The notes: generated from the sequence alone by a model not told the origin. A stretch of 10,044 nt of DNA from GCA-003244245 sp035463315 (GCA_035463315.1 DATHTJ010000230.1:1-10044); one strand, 5' to 3'; counted from the first letter of the stretch, positions 1 to 7,427 are shown. Program-made: numbers and translations.

Positions 1-255
1 CGCCACCTCGACACCGCTACCGGCGGGTGGGACCTGCACGACCTGCGCCACTCCCGACTCACCCACGCCGGCGAGGACGGCGCCACCGAGGCCGACCTGA
101 TGAACCTCTCCGGCCACGAAGACCGCCGCACCCTCCAGCGCTACCTCAAGCCGTCCAAGGACGGCACCCACCGCCGACTCGACGAGATCGACACCCACCG
201 CGGCAGCCAGACCCCCAGCGCGGAGGACCTCGCCACCCGCATGACCACACGATGA
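1..255 (+). CDS. Tyrosine recombinase (phage-type integrase), C-terminal part only
   Basis: The reading frame is open from base 1 and stops at TGA 253-255, leaving the last 84 residues. They hold the end of the catalytic domain of the tyrosine recombinase family: an HxxR box (HDLRHS, His13 and Arg16 of the fragment), a Gly-His box (SGHED, His39) and the nucleophilic tyrosine in QRYLKPS (Tyr48). The spacing from Arg16 to Tyr48 and from His39 to Tyr48 (nine residues) is normal for the family, so this end of the enzyme looks catalytically complete. The last 30 residues are polar and look like a loose tail. Such enzymes cut and rejoin DNA through a 3'-phosphotyrosine link to move phages, integrative elements or some transposons. 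The N-terminal DNA-binding domain and the first catalytic Arg lie left of the window, so intactness cannot be judged. Confidence 0.85.
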   Translation, partial: RHLDTATGGWDLHDLRHSRLTHAGEDGATEADLMNLSGHEDRRTLQRYLKPSKDGTHRRLDEIDTHRGSQTPSAEDLATRMTTR

Positions 256-483
256 TCAGTATCGCCGCAGGCCAGAGGGCAAAACGTTGCCTACTGCGCG
301 AAAGCTACCGGGACGCCTGGTCGGCGCCGAGCACGACCACAGACTGACGAGCATGGTGCAGGACCTCCTGAGCGGTCGACGCAGGAGCCTGCAGGGTTTA
401 TCGCGCTTTACTGAGGTTTGCGTGGGCCCGCTGTCATCCGGAAGGGACCCAAGGATGCCGTCCGGTTCAAGGGGAGCGCAACA
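256..483. other. Non-coding gap between recombinase and symporter, with clustered short inverted repeats
   Basis: I find no convincing gene here. The short open frames have no recognisable protein features and no good ribosome binding site. Visible structure: a perfect 10-base palindrome TCGGCGCCGA at 321-330; CAGGA/TCCTG arms at 359-363 and 366-370; CTCCTG/CAGGAG arms at 365-370 and 382-387 around a GTCGAC palindrome (375-380); and the 8-base palindrome CCTGCAGG at 388-395. No T-run follows, so a classical intrinsic terminator is not supported. The cluster could be a factor-independent stop for the recombinase, an operator, or part of an attachment region. A small DUF3311-type gene, which often precedes this kind of symporter in actinobacteria, is absent. 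Confidence 0.5.
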
Positions 484-2144
484 ATGACCGTGCGCTGGGC
501 CGAACTGGTCGTCTTCACGCTGCTGTTCGCATTCGTCACGGGACTCGGCTTTTACGCCGCACGGTGGAAGGTGGATTCCTCACTTGATCACCTCGATGAG
601 TGGGGGTTCGGCGGTCGCAAGTTCGGCTCGTGGATCACCTGGTTTCTTCTCGGTGGCGACATCTACTCCGCCTACACTTTCGTAGCACTCCCGGCGTTGG
701 TGTTCGGGGCTGGCGCGCTGGGCCTATTCGCATTGCCCTATACGGTGATCCTCTATCCGCTGGTGTTCATGCCGCTGCTGCGGCTGTGGTCGGTGTCCCG
801 GGTACACGGATACGTGACGCCCGCTGACTTCGTGCAGGGCCGTTACGGCTCGTCAGCACTCGCGCTGGTGGTGGCGATCAGCGGGATAGTCGCGACGATG
901 CCCTACATCGCGTTACAGCTGGTCGGGCTCGAGGCGGTCTTGCGGACGATGGGGCTCAACGGCACCGGCATCGTCGGACACCTGCCGCTGATCATGGCGT
1001 TCTTGATCGTCGCCATCTACACCTATAAGTCCGGGTTACGGGCTCCTGCGCTGATCGCGTTCGTCAAGTGCTTACTGATCTACCTGGTGATCACGGTGGC
1101 GGTGGTGTACCTACCAACCAAGCTGGGCGGTTGGGGCATGATCTTCGACACTGCGGATGCGAGGTTCGACGCCACTCCGTCACCTGAGGACGGCATCCTG
1201 CTCAGTGTCAACAACCAGCTGCAGTACGCGACGCTGGCCTTGGGCTCGACGTTAGCGGCGTTCCTCTACCCGCATGTGCTGACGGGTAGGCTCCCCCCCG
1301 CAGTCGTAATGTGATCAAGCGAAGCATGGTGGCGTTGCCGGCGTATTCGCTGCTGCTTGGGCTGCTCGCGCTGCTGGGGTTCGTGGCGATCGCCGCGGGC
1401 TCCACGCCCATCGTCAACGCGGCGACCGGCCGGCCGGACTCCAACACGATCATCCCGGTGCTCTTCGGCACCCAGTTCCCGGCCTGGTTCGCCGGTGTCG
1501 CCTACGCAGCCATCGGGATCGGCGTGCTGGTGCCGGCGGCGATCATGTCGATCGCGGCCGCGAACCTGTGGACCCGCAACATCTACAAGTCCTACCTGAA
1601 TCGGGATGCCGACTCCCGGGCCGAGACGCAGCAAGCCAAGCTCGCTTTGCTGGTGGTGAAACTCGGCGCGGTCGGGTTCATCGTCTTCATCGATCCGCAG
1701 TACGCCATCTTCCTGCAGCTGATCGGCGGGGTGATCATCTTGCAGACGCTGCCTGCGGTGGCGATCGCGCTGTACACCCGGTGGTTCCACCGGTGGGGCT
1801 TGCTCGCGGGATGGGCGGCCGGGTTGGCGTGGGGCCTGTCGATGCTCTACAGCATCCCCAACTCGGCCACCGGCGCAGCGCACTTCGGCGACTGGGCGCT
1901 GGAGCTGGGCGCGCTGTCGATCCTGGGATGGGAGCCCTTCGCCGGTTCGCCGGTCCAGATCTACGTCGGATTCGTCGCGCTGGCCGGAAACCTCATGGTC
2001 GCTGCGCTGGTCACCATGGCGCTGCGGCAGCTGCGGGTGTTCAACGGCACCGACCAGACCGACCCGCAGGCCTACCACGCCGACGAGGACTCTCCCCGCC
2101 TCAAACCGGTCGCTGGCGCCCTCCCCCAAACCGCCTCACCCTGA
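484..2144 (+). pseudogene. Sodium:solute symporter (SSS family, MctP-like), split by a frameshift
   Basis: Two adjacent frames together make one SSS-family membrane transporter of about 553 residues, normal for the family. Frame one starts at ATG 484 after GGGGAG (471-476) and ends at TGA 1312-1314 after 276 residues. It carries the N-terminal helices and family-typical stretches such as GRKFGSWITWFLLGGD, VHGYVTPADFV and TYKSGLRAPALIAFVK. Frame two continues directly with SRNVIKRSMVALPAYSLLLG and further helices to TGA 2142-2144. The join FLYPHVLTG-RLPPR-SRNVIKRS matches the unbroken family pattern, so one base was lost in the C run at 1293-1299. These proteins use a sodium gradient to import small solutes; the MctP branch takes up monocarboxylates. 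The downstream choline oxidase suggests choline as a possible substrate, which is inference. It may be a true pseudogene, a sequencing error, or rescued by slippage. Confidence 0.85.
1291..1300 (+). other. Frameshift site: seven-C run inside the symporter gene
   Basis: The run of seven C (1293-1299) lies exactly where the symporter frame breaks. In the first frame it reads CTC CCC CCC GCA and meets TGA at 1312. One extra C, or a -1 slip after the codon at 1297-1299, gives CTC CCC CCC CGC AGT and restores the second half of the protein. The layout C CCC CCC fits the X XXY YYZ form of a -1 slippery heptamer, but no obvious strong downstream stem was found in the next 20 bases. Confidence 0.75.
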
Positions 2145-2186
2145 CCGCCCTTTTCCTCGTTCGGCTGACACTGCACGCTGGTCGCC

Positions 2187-2192
2187 GGGAGG
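2187..2192 (+). promoter_or_regulatory. Ribosome binding site of choline oxidase
   Basis: GGGAGG lies eight bases before GTG 2201. It decides the start: the open frame extends far upstream, but only this GTG places the family's FAD-binding beta strand (YDYVVVGGG) at the proper distance from the N-terminus. Confidence 0.7.
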
Positions 2193-2200
2193 ATCGAGGT

Positions 2201-3778
2201 GTGAACGGGATCGAAGAGTACGACTACGTCGTCGTCGGGGGTGGCACGGCGGGCTGTGTCCTTGCGGCCCGGCTGTCGGAGGATCCGTCGGTCACGGTCT
2301 GCCTGGTTGAGGCGGGTCCGTCCGACGTCGACGACCCGAAGATCCTGCGACTGGAGCAGTGGGTGCGCCTGCTCGGCTCGGCATACGACTGGGATTACCC
2401 GATCGAGCCCCAAGAAAAGGGCAACAGCTTCGTGCGGCACTCCCGGGCCAAGGTCCTCGGTGGCTGCTCGTCGCACAATTCCTGCATCGCCTTCTGGCCA
2501 CCCCGCGAGGATCTCGACGAGTGGGCGGCAATGGGGTGCAAGGGCTGGAGCGCCGACGAGTGCTGGCCACTTCTCAGGCGGCTGGAGAGCAACGACGGCC
2601 CGGGCGACCACCACGGCCGCTCGGGCCCGGTGACGCTGCGGCAGATCCCGCCGGAGGACCCGTGCGGGGTCGCCGTGCTGCAGGCCGCGGCCCAGGTCGG
2701 CCTACCCACCGTGCGGTTCAACGAGGGCGTCACGATCACCGAGGGCGCGGGCTTCTTCCAACTCAACGCCGACGACGACAACACCCGCATGTCGTCCTCA
2801 CGCGCGTACCTGCACCCGATCATGGGCCGGCGGCGCAACCTCATCATCCACACGAACGCCTGGGTCCAGCAGGTGCTCCTCGACGCGAACAAGCGGGCCA
2901 CCGGCGTGGCGTACCTCGACTCCCTGACCTTCCGGTATGGCACCGTGCACGCGCGGCGTGAGGTGATCCTCTCTGCTGGGGCGATCGATACCCCCAAGCT
3001 GCTCATGCTGTCCGGCATCGGCCCGGCCGGGCACCTGTGTGAGGTCGGCATCGACGTGCTGGTGGACAGCCCCGGCGTCGGGTCCAACCTGGACGACCAC
3101 GTCGAGGGCCTCGTGATGTGGGAGGCCGCACAGCCGATGGTTACTCGCTCCACGCAGTGGTGGGAGATCGGCCTGGTCGCCCGGACCGAACCGGGACTCG
3201 ACCGGCCTGACCTGATGATGCACTACGGCTCGGTGCCCTTCGACCTGAACACCCTACGCTGGGGCTATCCGACCACGTCGAACGGCTTCTGCCTGACGCC
3301 GAACGTCACCCGCGGCCGGTCCCGTGGGACGGTCCGGCTCCGGACGCGTGACTTCCGGGACCGCCCCAGGGTGGACCCGCGCTACCTCACCGATCCCGAA
3401 GGTCACGATCTTCGCGTGCTGCTCGCCGGGATCACACTCGCGCGCAGGATCGCCGAGCAACCAGCGTTGCGGGGCTGGATCGAACGCGAACTGGCACCCG
3501 GCCCGGACGCAGTCACCGATCACGAGCTCATCGACTACCTCTGCAAGACGCACAACACCGTCTACCACCCCGCGGGGACGGCGAGGATGGGTGCCGTGAG
3601 CGACCCGGCGACCGTGGTCGACCCACGGCTGCGGGTCAAGGGGGTGACCGGGCTGCGGGTCGCGGACGGCTCCATCATGCCTTTCCTGCCCGCCGTCAAC
3701 CCGAATATCACCACGATGATGATCGGGGAGAAGGCCAGCGATCTCCTTGCCGAGGACGCGGGTCAGCCCCGAGCGTGA
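2201..3778 (+). CDS. codA: Choline oxidase (GMC flavoprotein oxidoreductase)
   Basis: The 525-residue protein is a GMC-family flavoenzyme closely resembling Arthrobacter globiformis choline oxidase, which oxidises choline to glycine betaine in two O2-dependent steps in the cytoplasm. The Rossmann FAD motif is GGGTAG (13-18), with the ribose-binding acidic residue at Glu37. GGCSSHNS holds His92, matching the histidine that binds FAD covalently (His99 of the known enzyme), and Ser94 (Ser101). His300 and Glu302 (DHVEG) match His310 and Glu312, the latter binding the choline ammonium group. His341 matches His351, Val454 and His456 (NTVYHPAGT) match Val464 and His466, and Asn500 (VNPN) matches Asn510. 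These correspondences are from memory but keep a constant offset of 7, then 10. The gene starts 56 bases after the symporter, probably in one transcript. No betaine aldehyde dehydrogenase or BetI-type regulator is in the window. The symbol codA is also used for cytosine deaminase. Confidence 0.9.
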   Translation: MNGIEEYDYVVVGGGTAGCVLAARLSEDPSVTVCLVEAGPSDVDDPKILRLEQWVRLLGSAYDWDYPIEPQEKGNSFVRHSRAKVLGGCSSHNSCIAFWPPREDLDEWAAMGCKGWSADECWPLLRRLESNDGPGDHHGRSGPVTLRQIPPEDPCGVAVLQAAAQVGLPTVRFNEGVTITEGAGFFQLNADDDNTRMSSSRAYLHPIMGRRRNLIIHTNAWVQQVLLDANKRATGVAYLDSLTFRYGTVHARREVILSAGAIDTPKLLMLSGIGPAGHLCEVGIDVLVDSPGVGSNLDDHVEGLVMWEAAQPMVTRSTQWWEIGLVARTEPGLDRPDLMMHYGSVPFDLNTLRWGYPTTSNGFCLTPNVTRGRSRGTVRLRTRDFRDRPRVDPRYLTDPEGHDLRVLLAGITLARRIAEQPALRGWIERELAPGPDAVTDHELIDYLCKTHNTVYHPAGTARMGAVSDPATVVDPRLRVKGVTGLRVADGSIMPFLPAVNPNITTMMIGEKASDLLAEDAGQPRA

Positions 3779-4713
3779 AGTGCCGCGACGAGGCGGTCCA
3801 CCGCGGTGCCCAGACCCCATTTCCGTTGCAGCGCGGCCAGCGCGTCGGGGTCGGCCGGCATCAAGGGCAGCGTGTCGTCGCGGTCCGGCCGCACCGGGGC
3901 ATCGGTTGCCACCCGCACCACGGTGGGGGCCAGCTCCAGGTAGTCCTGGGCGGCCCGCAGCTTGGCCCGCATCCCCGGGGCGAGCGCCGACTGGGGATCG
4001 TCGAGTGCGGCGAGCAGGTCCTCCACCGAGCCGAAGCGGCTGATCAGCGTGGCTGCGGTCTTCTCGCCAATGCCGGGCACGCCGGGCAGCCCATCAGACG
4101 GGTCACCGCGCAGCGCGGCCAGGTCCGCATAAGCCGGCCCGACGCCGGTTTCGGGCAGCCCGTACCGGCTCGCGAGCTCGGCGGGGCCGATCACCTCCGC
4201 CTTGGCCAGCCCCCGACCGATGTAGACCACCTGCACCACCGTGGGCTCGGCGCGCACCACCTGGAACAGATCCCGGTCACCGCTGACCACCTCCACCGGG
4301 TCGCGGCGCTCGGCTGCGGCCAGCGTGCCGATCACGTCATCGGCCTCGTACCCGTCCGCGCCGGCGGCGGCCAGGCCGGCGGCGGCCAGCAGCTCGAGGA
4401 TCAGCGGGACCTGCGGGCTCAGGGTGTCCGGCACCTCCTCGACGTCGGCAACGCCGGGGCCGGTCTCCTGGGCAACCCGGTGCGCCTTGTAGGAGGGGAT
4501 CGCGGCCACCCGGAATGCCGGCCGCCAGTCCAGGTCGAGGCAGGCGACCAACCGGGACGGGCGGCGCAGCTCGATCAGCCGGGCGACCATGTCGGTGAAG
4601 CCCCGCACCGCGTTCACCGGGGTGCCGTCCGGGGCGGTGATCGACTCCGGGACCCCGTAGTAGGCCCGGAAGTACAGGCTCGCGGCGTCGAGCAGCAGCA
4701 GGGGTGCGTCCAT
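3763..4713 (-). CDS. 5'-3' exonuclease / flap nuclease family protein (stand-alone, PolA N-terminal-like)
   Basis: The 316-residue protein matches the 5'-3' exonuclease domain found at the N-terminus of DNA polymerase I, here without a polymerase domain. Acidic metal-binding positions are visible in order: Asp9 (LLLLDAAS), Asp60 and Asp62 (CLDLDWRP), the EADD box (123-126), GDRD (145-148) and GDPSD (203-207). These are followed by the helix-hairpin-helix DNA-binding loop LPGVPGIGEKTA (209-220). The family removes 5' flaps and RNA primers during replication and repair. ATG 4713 is chosen because it lies just before the first core strand; a longer frame up to 4782 would run into the divergent peptidase start. 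The ribosome binding site is weak. A divergent peptidase starts 47 bases away and the 3' end overlaps choline oxidase by 16 bases. It resembles mycobacterial Rv2090 in family and setting (from memory). Confidence 0.88.
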   Translation of the reverse strand: MDAPLLLLDAASLYFRAYYGVPESITAPDGTPVNAVRGFTDMVARLIELRRPSRLVACLDLDWRPAFRVAAIPSYKAHRVAQETGPGVADVEEVPDTLSPQVPLILELLAAAGLAAAGADGYEADDVIGTLAAAERRDPVEVVSGDRDLFQVVRAEPTVVQVVYIGRGLAKAEVIGPAELASRYGLPETGVGPAYADLAALRGDPSDGLPGVPGIGEKTAATLISRFGSVEDLLAALDDPQSALAPGMRAKLRAAQDYLELAPTVVRVATDAPVRPDRDDTLPLMPADPDALAALQRKWGLGTAVDRLVAALHARG

Positions 4714-4724
4714 GAGCGCAGAGC

Positions 4725-4761
4725 CTGCCAGCTCCCGGTCCCGGCCGTTAAGCTTTCGGTG
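4725..4761 (+). promoter_or_regulatory. Candidate promoter for a leaderless M24 peptidase transcript
   Basis: CTGCCA (4725-4730, four of six matches to TTGACA) and TAAGCT (4749-4754, fitting the actinobacterial TANNNT -10 form) are 18 bases apart. The -10 ends six bases before GTG 4761, and no Shine-Dalgarno sequence fits between them. This suggests transcription starting at the GTG itself, a common leaderless arrangement in actinobacteria. It sits in the 47-base gap shared with the divergent exonuclease gene. Confidence 0.4.
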
Positions 4762-5891
4762 TGCCCGTTCCACTCGACACACTCACCTCCCGGCTGGCCC
4801 GGGCGCGCCACGCCACCCGGATCGCCGGCCTGGACGCGCTGCTGATCACTCCGAGCCCGGATCTGCGCTACCTGCTGGGGGTGGCCGGCGAGTCCCATGA
4901 GCGGCTGACCTGCCTGGTGTTGCCCGCCGACGGTGACCCGGCGCTGGTGGTCCCGGCGCTGGAACGCCCGGGCCTGGACAGCACCCCGGTACCCGAGCTC
5001 GGCCTGGAGATCGCCGAGTGGGCTGACGGCAACGATCCGTACGCCCTGGTCGCGGACCTGCTGCGCAGGTCCGGAACGCCACCAGCGCGCGCCGCGGTGG
5101 GGGACGCGATGCCTGCGGCACACGTACTGCGGCTGCGGGCCGCGTTGCCGGCCTGCGAGCAGGAGCTGGCGTCGGCGGTGCTGCGGCAGCTACGGATGCG
5201 CAAGGACGCCGCCGAGATCGCCGCGCTGGCCGCGGCGGGCCAGGCCATCGACCGGGTGCACGCCCGGATGGGGGAGTGGCTGCGGGTCGGACGTACCGAG
5301 GCGCAGGTCGGTGCCGACGTGGCCGCCGCGATCGTCGCGGAGGGGCACACCGCGGCGGCGTTTGTCATCGTCGGTTCCGGTCCGCACGGGGCAAGCCCGC
5401 ATCACGACGTCTCCGACCAGGTGGTGCAAGCCGGTGACGTGGTGGTGGTCGACATCGGCGGGCCGACCCCGGAAGGTTACTTCTCCGACTGCACCCGCAC
5501 CTACAGCCTGGGGGAGCCGGCCGGCGCCGACGTCGCCGCGACCTACGCGGTGCTGCAGGATGCCCAGAACGCCGCGGTGGCGGCGATCGCGCCGGGGGTG
5601 ACAGCGGAACAGGTCGACGCCGCAGCCCGGGGCCCGATCACCGACGCGGGTTTCGGCGAGTGGTTCATCCACCGGACCGGGCATGGCATCGGACTCGAGG
5701 TGCACGAGGAGCCCTACATCGTGACCGGCAACGACCTGGTGCTCGAGCCGGGGATGGCGTTCAGCATCGAGCCGGGCATCTACCTGCCGGGCCGCTGGGG
5801 TGCCCGGATCGAGGACATCGTCGTGGTCACCGGGGACGGCGCGACCCGGCTCAACCACCGTCCGCGCGAACTCGTGGCATTACCGGCGTGA
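4761..5891 (+). CDS. pepE: M24-family metallopeptidase (Xaa-Pro dipeptidase / aminopeptidase P type)
   Basis: The 376-residue protein has the two-part layout of prolidases and aminopeptidase P: an N-terminal creatinase-like domain (about 1-145) and a C-terminal pita-bread catalytic domain. All five metal ligands of the M24 family can be placed: Asp231 (VVDIGG), Asp243 (SDCTRTY), His308 (GHGIGLEVHE), Glu337 (SIEPGIY) and Glu351 (RIEDIVV). Conserved His214 and His315 are also present. Such enzymes release the N-terminal residue before a proline, or split Xaa-Pro dipeptides, in the cytoplasm. The start is GTG 4761, giving the normal family N-terminus. The divergent partner is an exonuclease-family gene, as for M. 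tuberculosis pepE (Rv2089c) as I remember it. An MFS transporter gene follows after 36 bases on the same strand. Exact substrate is not decided by sequence alone. Confidence 0.88.
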   Translation: MPVPLDTLTSRLARARHATRIAGLDALLITPSPDLRYLLGVAGESHERLTCLVLPADGDPALVVPALERPGLDSTPVPELGLEIAEWADGNDPYALVADLLRRSGTPPARAAVGDAMPAAHVLRLRAALPACEQELASAVLRQLRMRKDAAEIAALAAAGQAIDRVHARMGEWLRVGRTEAQVGADVAAAIVAEGHTAAAFVIVGSGPHGASPHHDVSDQVVQAGDVVVVDIGGPTPEGYFSDCTRTYSLGEPAGADVAATYAVLQDAQNAAVAAIAPGVTAEQVDAAARGPITDAGFGEWFIHRTGHGIGLEVHEEPYIVTGNDLVLEPGMAFSIEPGIYLPGRWGARIEDIVVVTGDGATRLNHRPRELVALPA

Positions 5892-5927
5892 CGACCTGTA
5901 CCCGGGTCGGGGCTGCAGGCTGGTCCC

Positions 5928-7301
5928 GTGAGCGCAGTACCTGATGCTGGATCCGTGACTCCGGTTCGCTCGGAGCTGTTCGGTCCGGGCCACCGCACGA
6001 CTACGGTCGGCGTGCTGCTGCTGATCAGCATGGTGGCGTTCGAGGCAATGGGTGTGGGCACCGCCATGCCGGCTTTGGTGGCCGAACTCGGCGTGCTGCA
6101 GCTGTACGCTTGGCCGTTTGTGACATTTATGGCGGCCGGCGTGTTTGGCACCGTGCTTGGCGGGCAGTGGTGCGACCTGGCCGGGCCGAGGATCCCGCTG
6201 GTGGCGACCCCGGTGCTGTTCGGGGCGGGTCTGCTGGTCGCCGGCACTGCAGCCGGCATGTCGCAGCTACTGGTGGGGCGGGCGCTGCAGGGCTTGGGCG
6301 CCGGCTCCCTGACGATCGCGGTCTACGTGCTTATCGCAGTGGTCTACCCCGAGCGGGCCCGTCCCGCCGTCTTCGGGCTGATGTCCTCGGCGTGGGTGCT
6401 CCCCTCACTGATCGGGCCACCGGTCGCCGGAGTGGTGACCGAACGGCTGTCCTGGCACTGGGTGTTCCTCGGTCTGGTGCCGGTGGTGGTGCTCGCGGTC
6501 GGGCTGGTGGTGCCCTCCGTGCGCCGGCTCGGCCGGCCGGACCTCGGCCGAAGCGCCACCCTCCGCCGGCCCGGCCTGGTGCTCGCTGCGCTCGGCGCCG
6601 CGATCGGGGTCTCCGCACTGAGCTGGGCCTCCCAACGTCCGAGCGGCACCGCCGCAGCGGTGGCCGGCGGGGCGCTGGTGCTGCTGGTGCCGTCGGTACG
6701 TCGGTTGCTGCCGACCGGGGTGTTCCGGGCGCGCCGGGGGATGCCGACCGTGGTGGCCGCCCGGGGGCTGCTCGCCGGGGTGTTCTTCACCGCCAACTCC
6801 TACCTGCCGCTGATCCTGACCAGCACCCATCGCTGGTCACTGGCCGCCGCCGGGATCCCGTTGGTGGTCGGCTCGCTAGGCTGGTCGGCGGCTTCCGGAT
6901 GGCAGGGCCACCACCCGACCCTATCCCGCCCCCGGCTGCTGCGGATCGGGTTCTGCCTGCTAGCGGCGGGCGCGGGTGGGCTGCTGTTGGTCGCGCCGTT
7001 GTGGGGTACACCATGGTTGGCCCTACCGCTGTGGGGCGTCGCCGGGGTCGGGATGGGGCTGGGCTTCTCGGCGGTGTCGTTCCTGCTGCTGCAACAGGCC
7101 GACGTCGGCGAGGTGGGGTTCCATTCCTCGGCAGCGCAGATATCCGATCAGCTCACCACCGCGGCCCTGATCGGCGTCGGCGGGGCGCTGCTGGCGCTGT
7201 TGAGGTCACCGGCAGTCGCACTGCCGGTGCTGCTTGCGGTACTGGCCGGCCTCGGCGCGCTCGGCGCGGCGATAGCCCCCCGCGCCGCCACCATGGGCTG
7301 A
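5928..7301 (+). CDS. MFS transporter, about 14 membrane segments, probable drug/small-molecule exporter
   Basis: The 457-residue protein is almost entirely hydrophobic, with about 14 membrane segments by eye. The first spans roughly residues 25-50 and the last ends near 453. The loop between segments 2 and 3 reads GGQWCDLAGPRIPL, a form of the MFS motif A (G-x-x-x-D-x-x-G-x-R). The segment-4 region RALQGLGAGSLTIAVYVLI and the segment-5 region LIGPPVAGVV resemble the DHA-type proton-coupled exporter group. Segments 7-8 and the loops with RRL are typical of actinobacterial members. The start is GTG 5928; an in-frame GTG at 5955 is an alternative and neither has a good ribosome binding site. It lies 36 bases after the peptidase gene, probably in the same transcript. 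Direction and substrate of transport cannot be told. Confidence 0.82.
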   Translation: MSAVPDAGSVTPVRSELFGPGHRTTTVGVLLLISMVAFEAMGVGTAMPALVAELGVLQLYAWPFVTFMAAGVFGTVLGGQWCDLAGPRIPLVATPVLFGAGLLVAGTAAGMSQLLVGRALQGLGAGSLTIAVYVLIAVVYPERARPAVFGLMSSAWVLPSLIGPPVAGVVTERLSWHWVFLGLVPVVVLAVGLVVPSVRRLGRPDLGRSATLRRPGLVLAALGAAIGVSALSWASQRPSGTAAAVAGGALVLLVPSVRRLLPTGVFRARRGMPTVVAARGLLAGVFFTANSYLPLILTSTHRWSLAAAGIPLVVGSLGWSAASGWQGHHPTLSRPRLLRIGFCLLAAGAGGLLLVAPLWGTPWLALPLWGVAGVGMGLGFSAVSFLLLQQADVGEVGFHSSAAQISDQLTTAALIGVGGALLALLRSPAVALPVLLAVLAGLGALGAAIAPRAATMG

Positions 7302-7325
7302 CTGCGCGCGACGCGCCACCCCGAG

Positions 7326-7370
7326 ACCCGTTGTCCGGGTGGCTCCGGAACTCGACCCGGGGGCACCCGG
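7326..7370. terminator. Weak GC-rich inverted repeats after the MFS gene
   Basis: ACCCG occurs at 7326-7330, 7355-7359 and 7365-7369, and can pair with CGGGT at 7336-7340. CCGGGT (7335-7340) also pairs with ACCCGG (7355-7360) over a 14-base loop. There is no following T-run. Position after the MFS stop suits a stem-only actinobacterial terminator, but the stems are only five or six base pairs long. Confidence 0.25.
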
Positions 7371-7414
7371 ATGCGGTGGCAGTCCCTGCAGAGGAAAGTG
7401 GGGTGAGCGGCCCC

Positions 7415-7422
7415 AAAGGAGG
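7415..7422 (+). promoter_or_regulatory. Strong ribosome binding site of the PspC-domain gene
   Basis: AAAGGAGG lies five bases before ATG 7428, the closest match to the anti-Shine-Dalgarno sequence in the window. It fixes the start of this short gene and suggests efficient translation. Confidence 0.85.
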
Positions 7423-7427
7423 ATTCC

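Noticed and set aside
451..480. GGTTCAAG resembling a tRNA T-loop, as a possible integrase target
   Set aside because: The flanking bases do not form a T-arm stem and no acceptor or anticodon arm is found.
1266..2129. A 287-codon minus-strand frame opposite the symporter's second half
   Set aside because: It is charged and repetitive, with no recognisable domain; the plus strand encodes clear membrane helices of a known family.
1568..2200. A long open frame reaching upstream of choline oxidase through the symporter gene
   Set aside because: It is Arg/Gly/Pro-rich out-of-frame translation of the symporter; the choline oxidase fold begins only after GTG 2201, which has its own ribosome binding site.
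2395..3153. A 252-codon minus-strand frame opposite choline oxidase
   Set aside because: It is the mirror of a strongly conserved enzyme, with no domain or ribosome site of its own.
4714..4782. A longer N-terminus for the exonuclease
   Set aside because: The extra residues are not part of the fold and would overlap the divergent peptidase start.
3775..4845. A 356-codon plus-strand frame opposite the exonuclease gene
   Set aside because: It is antisense to a protein with all its family motifs and has shadow-like composition, as expected in high-GC DNA.
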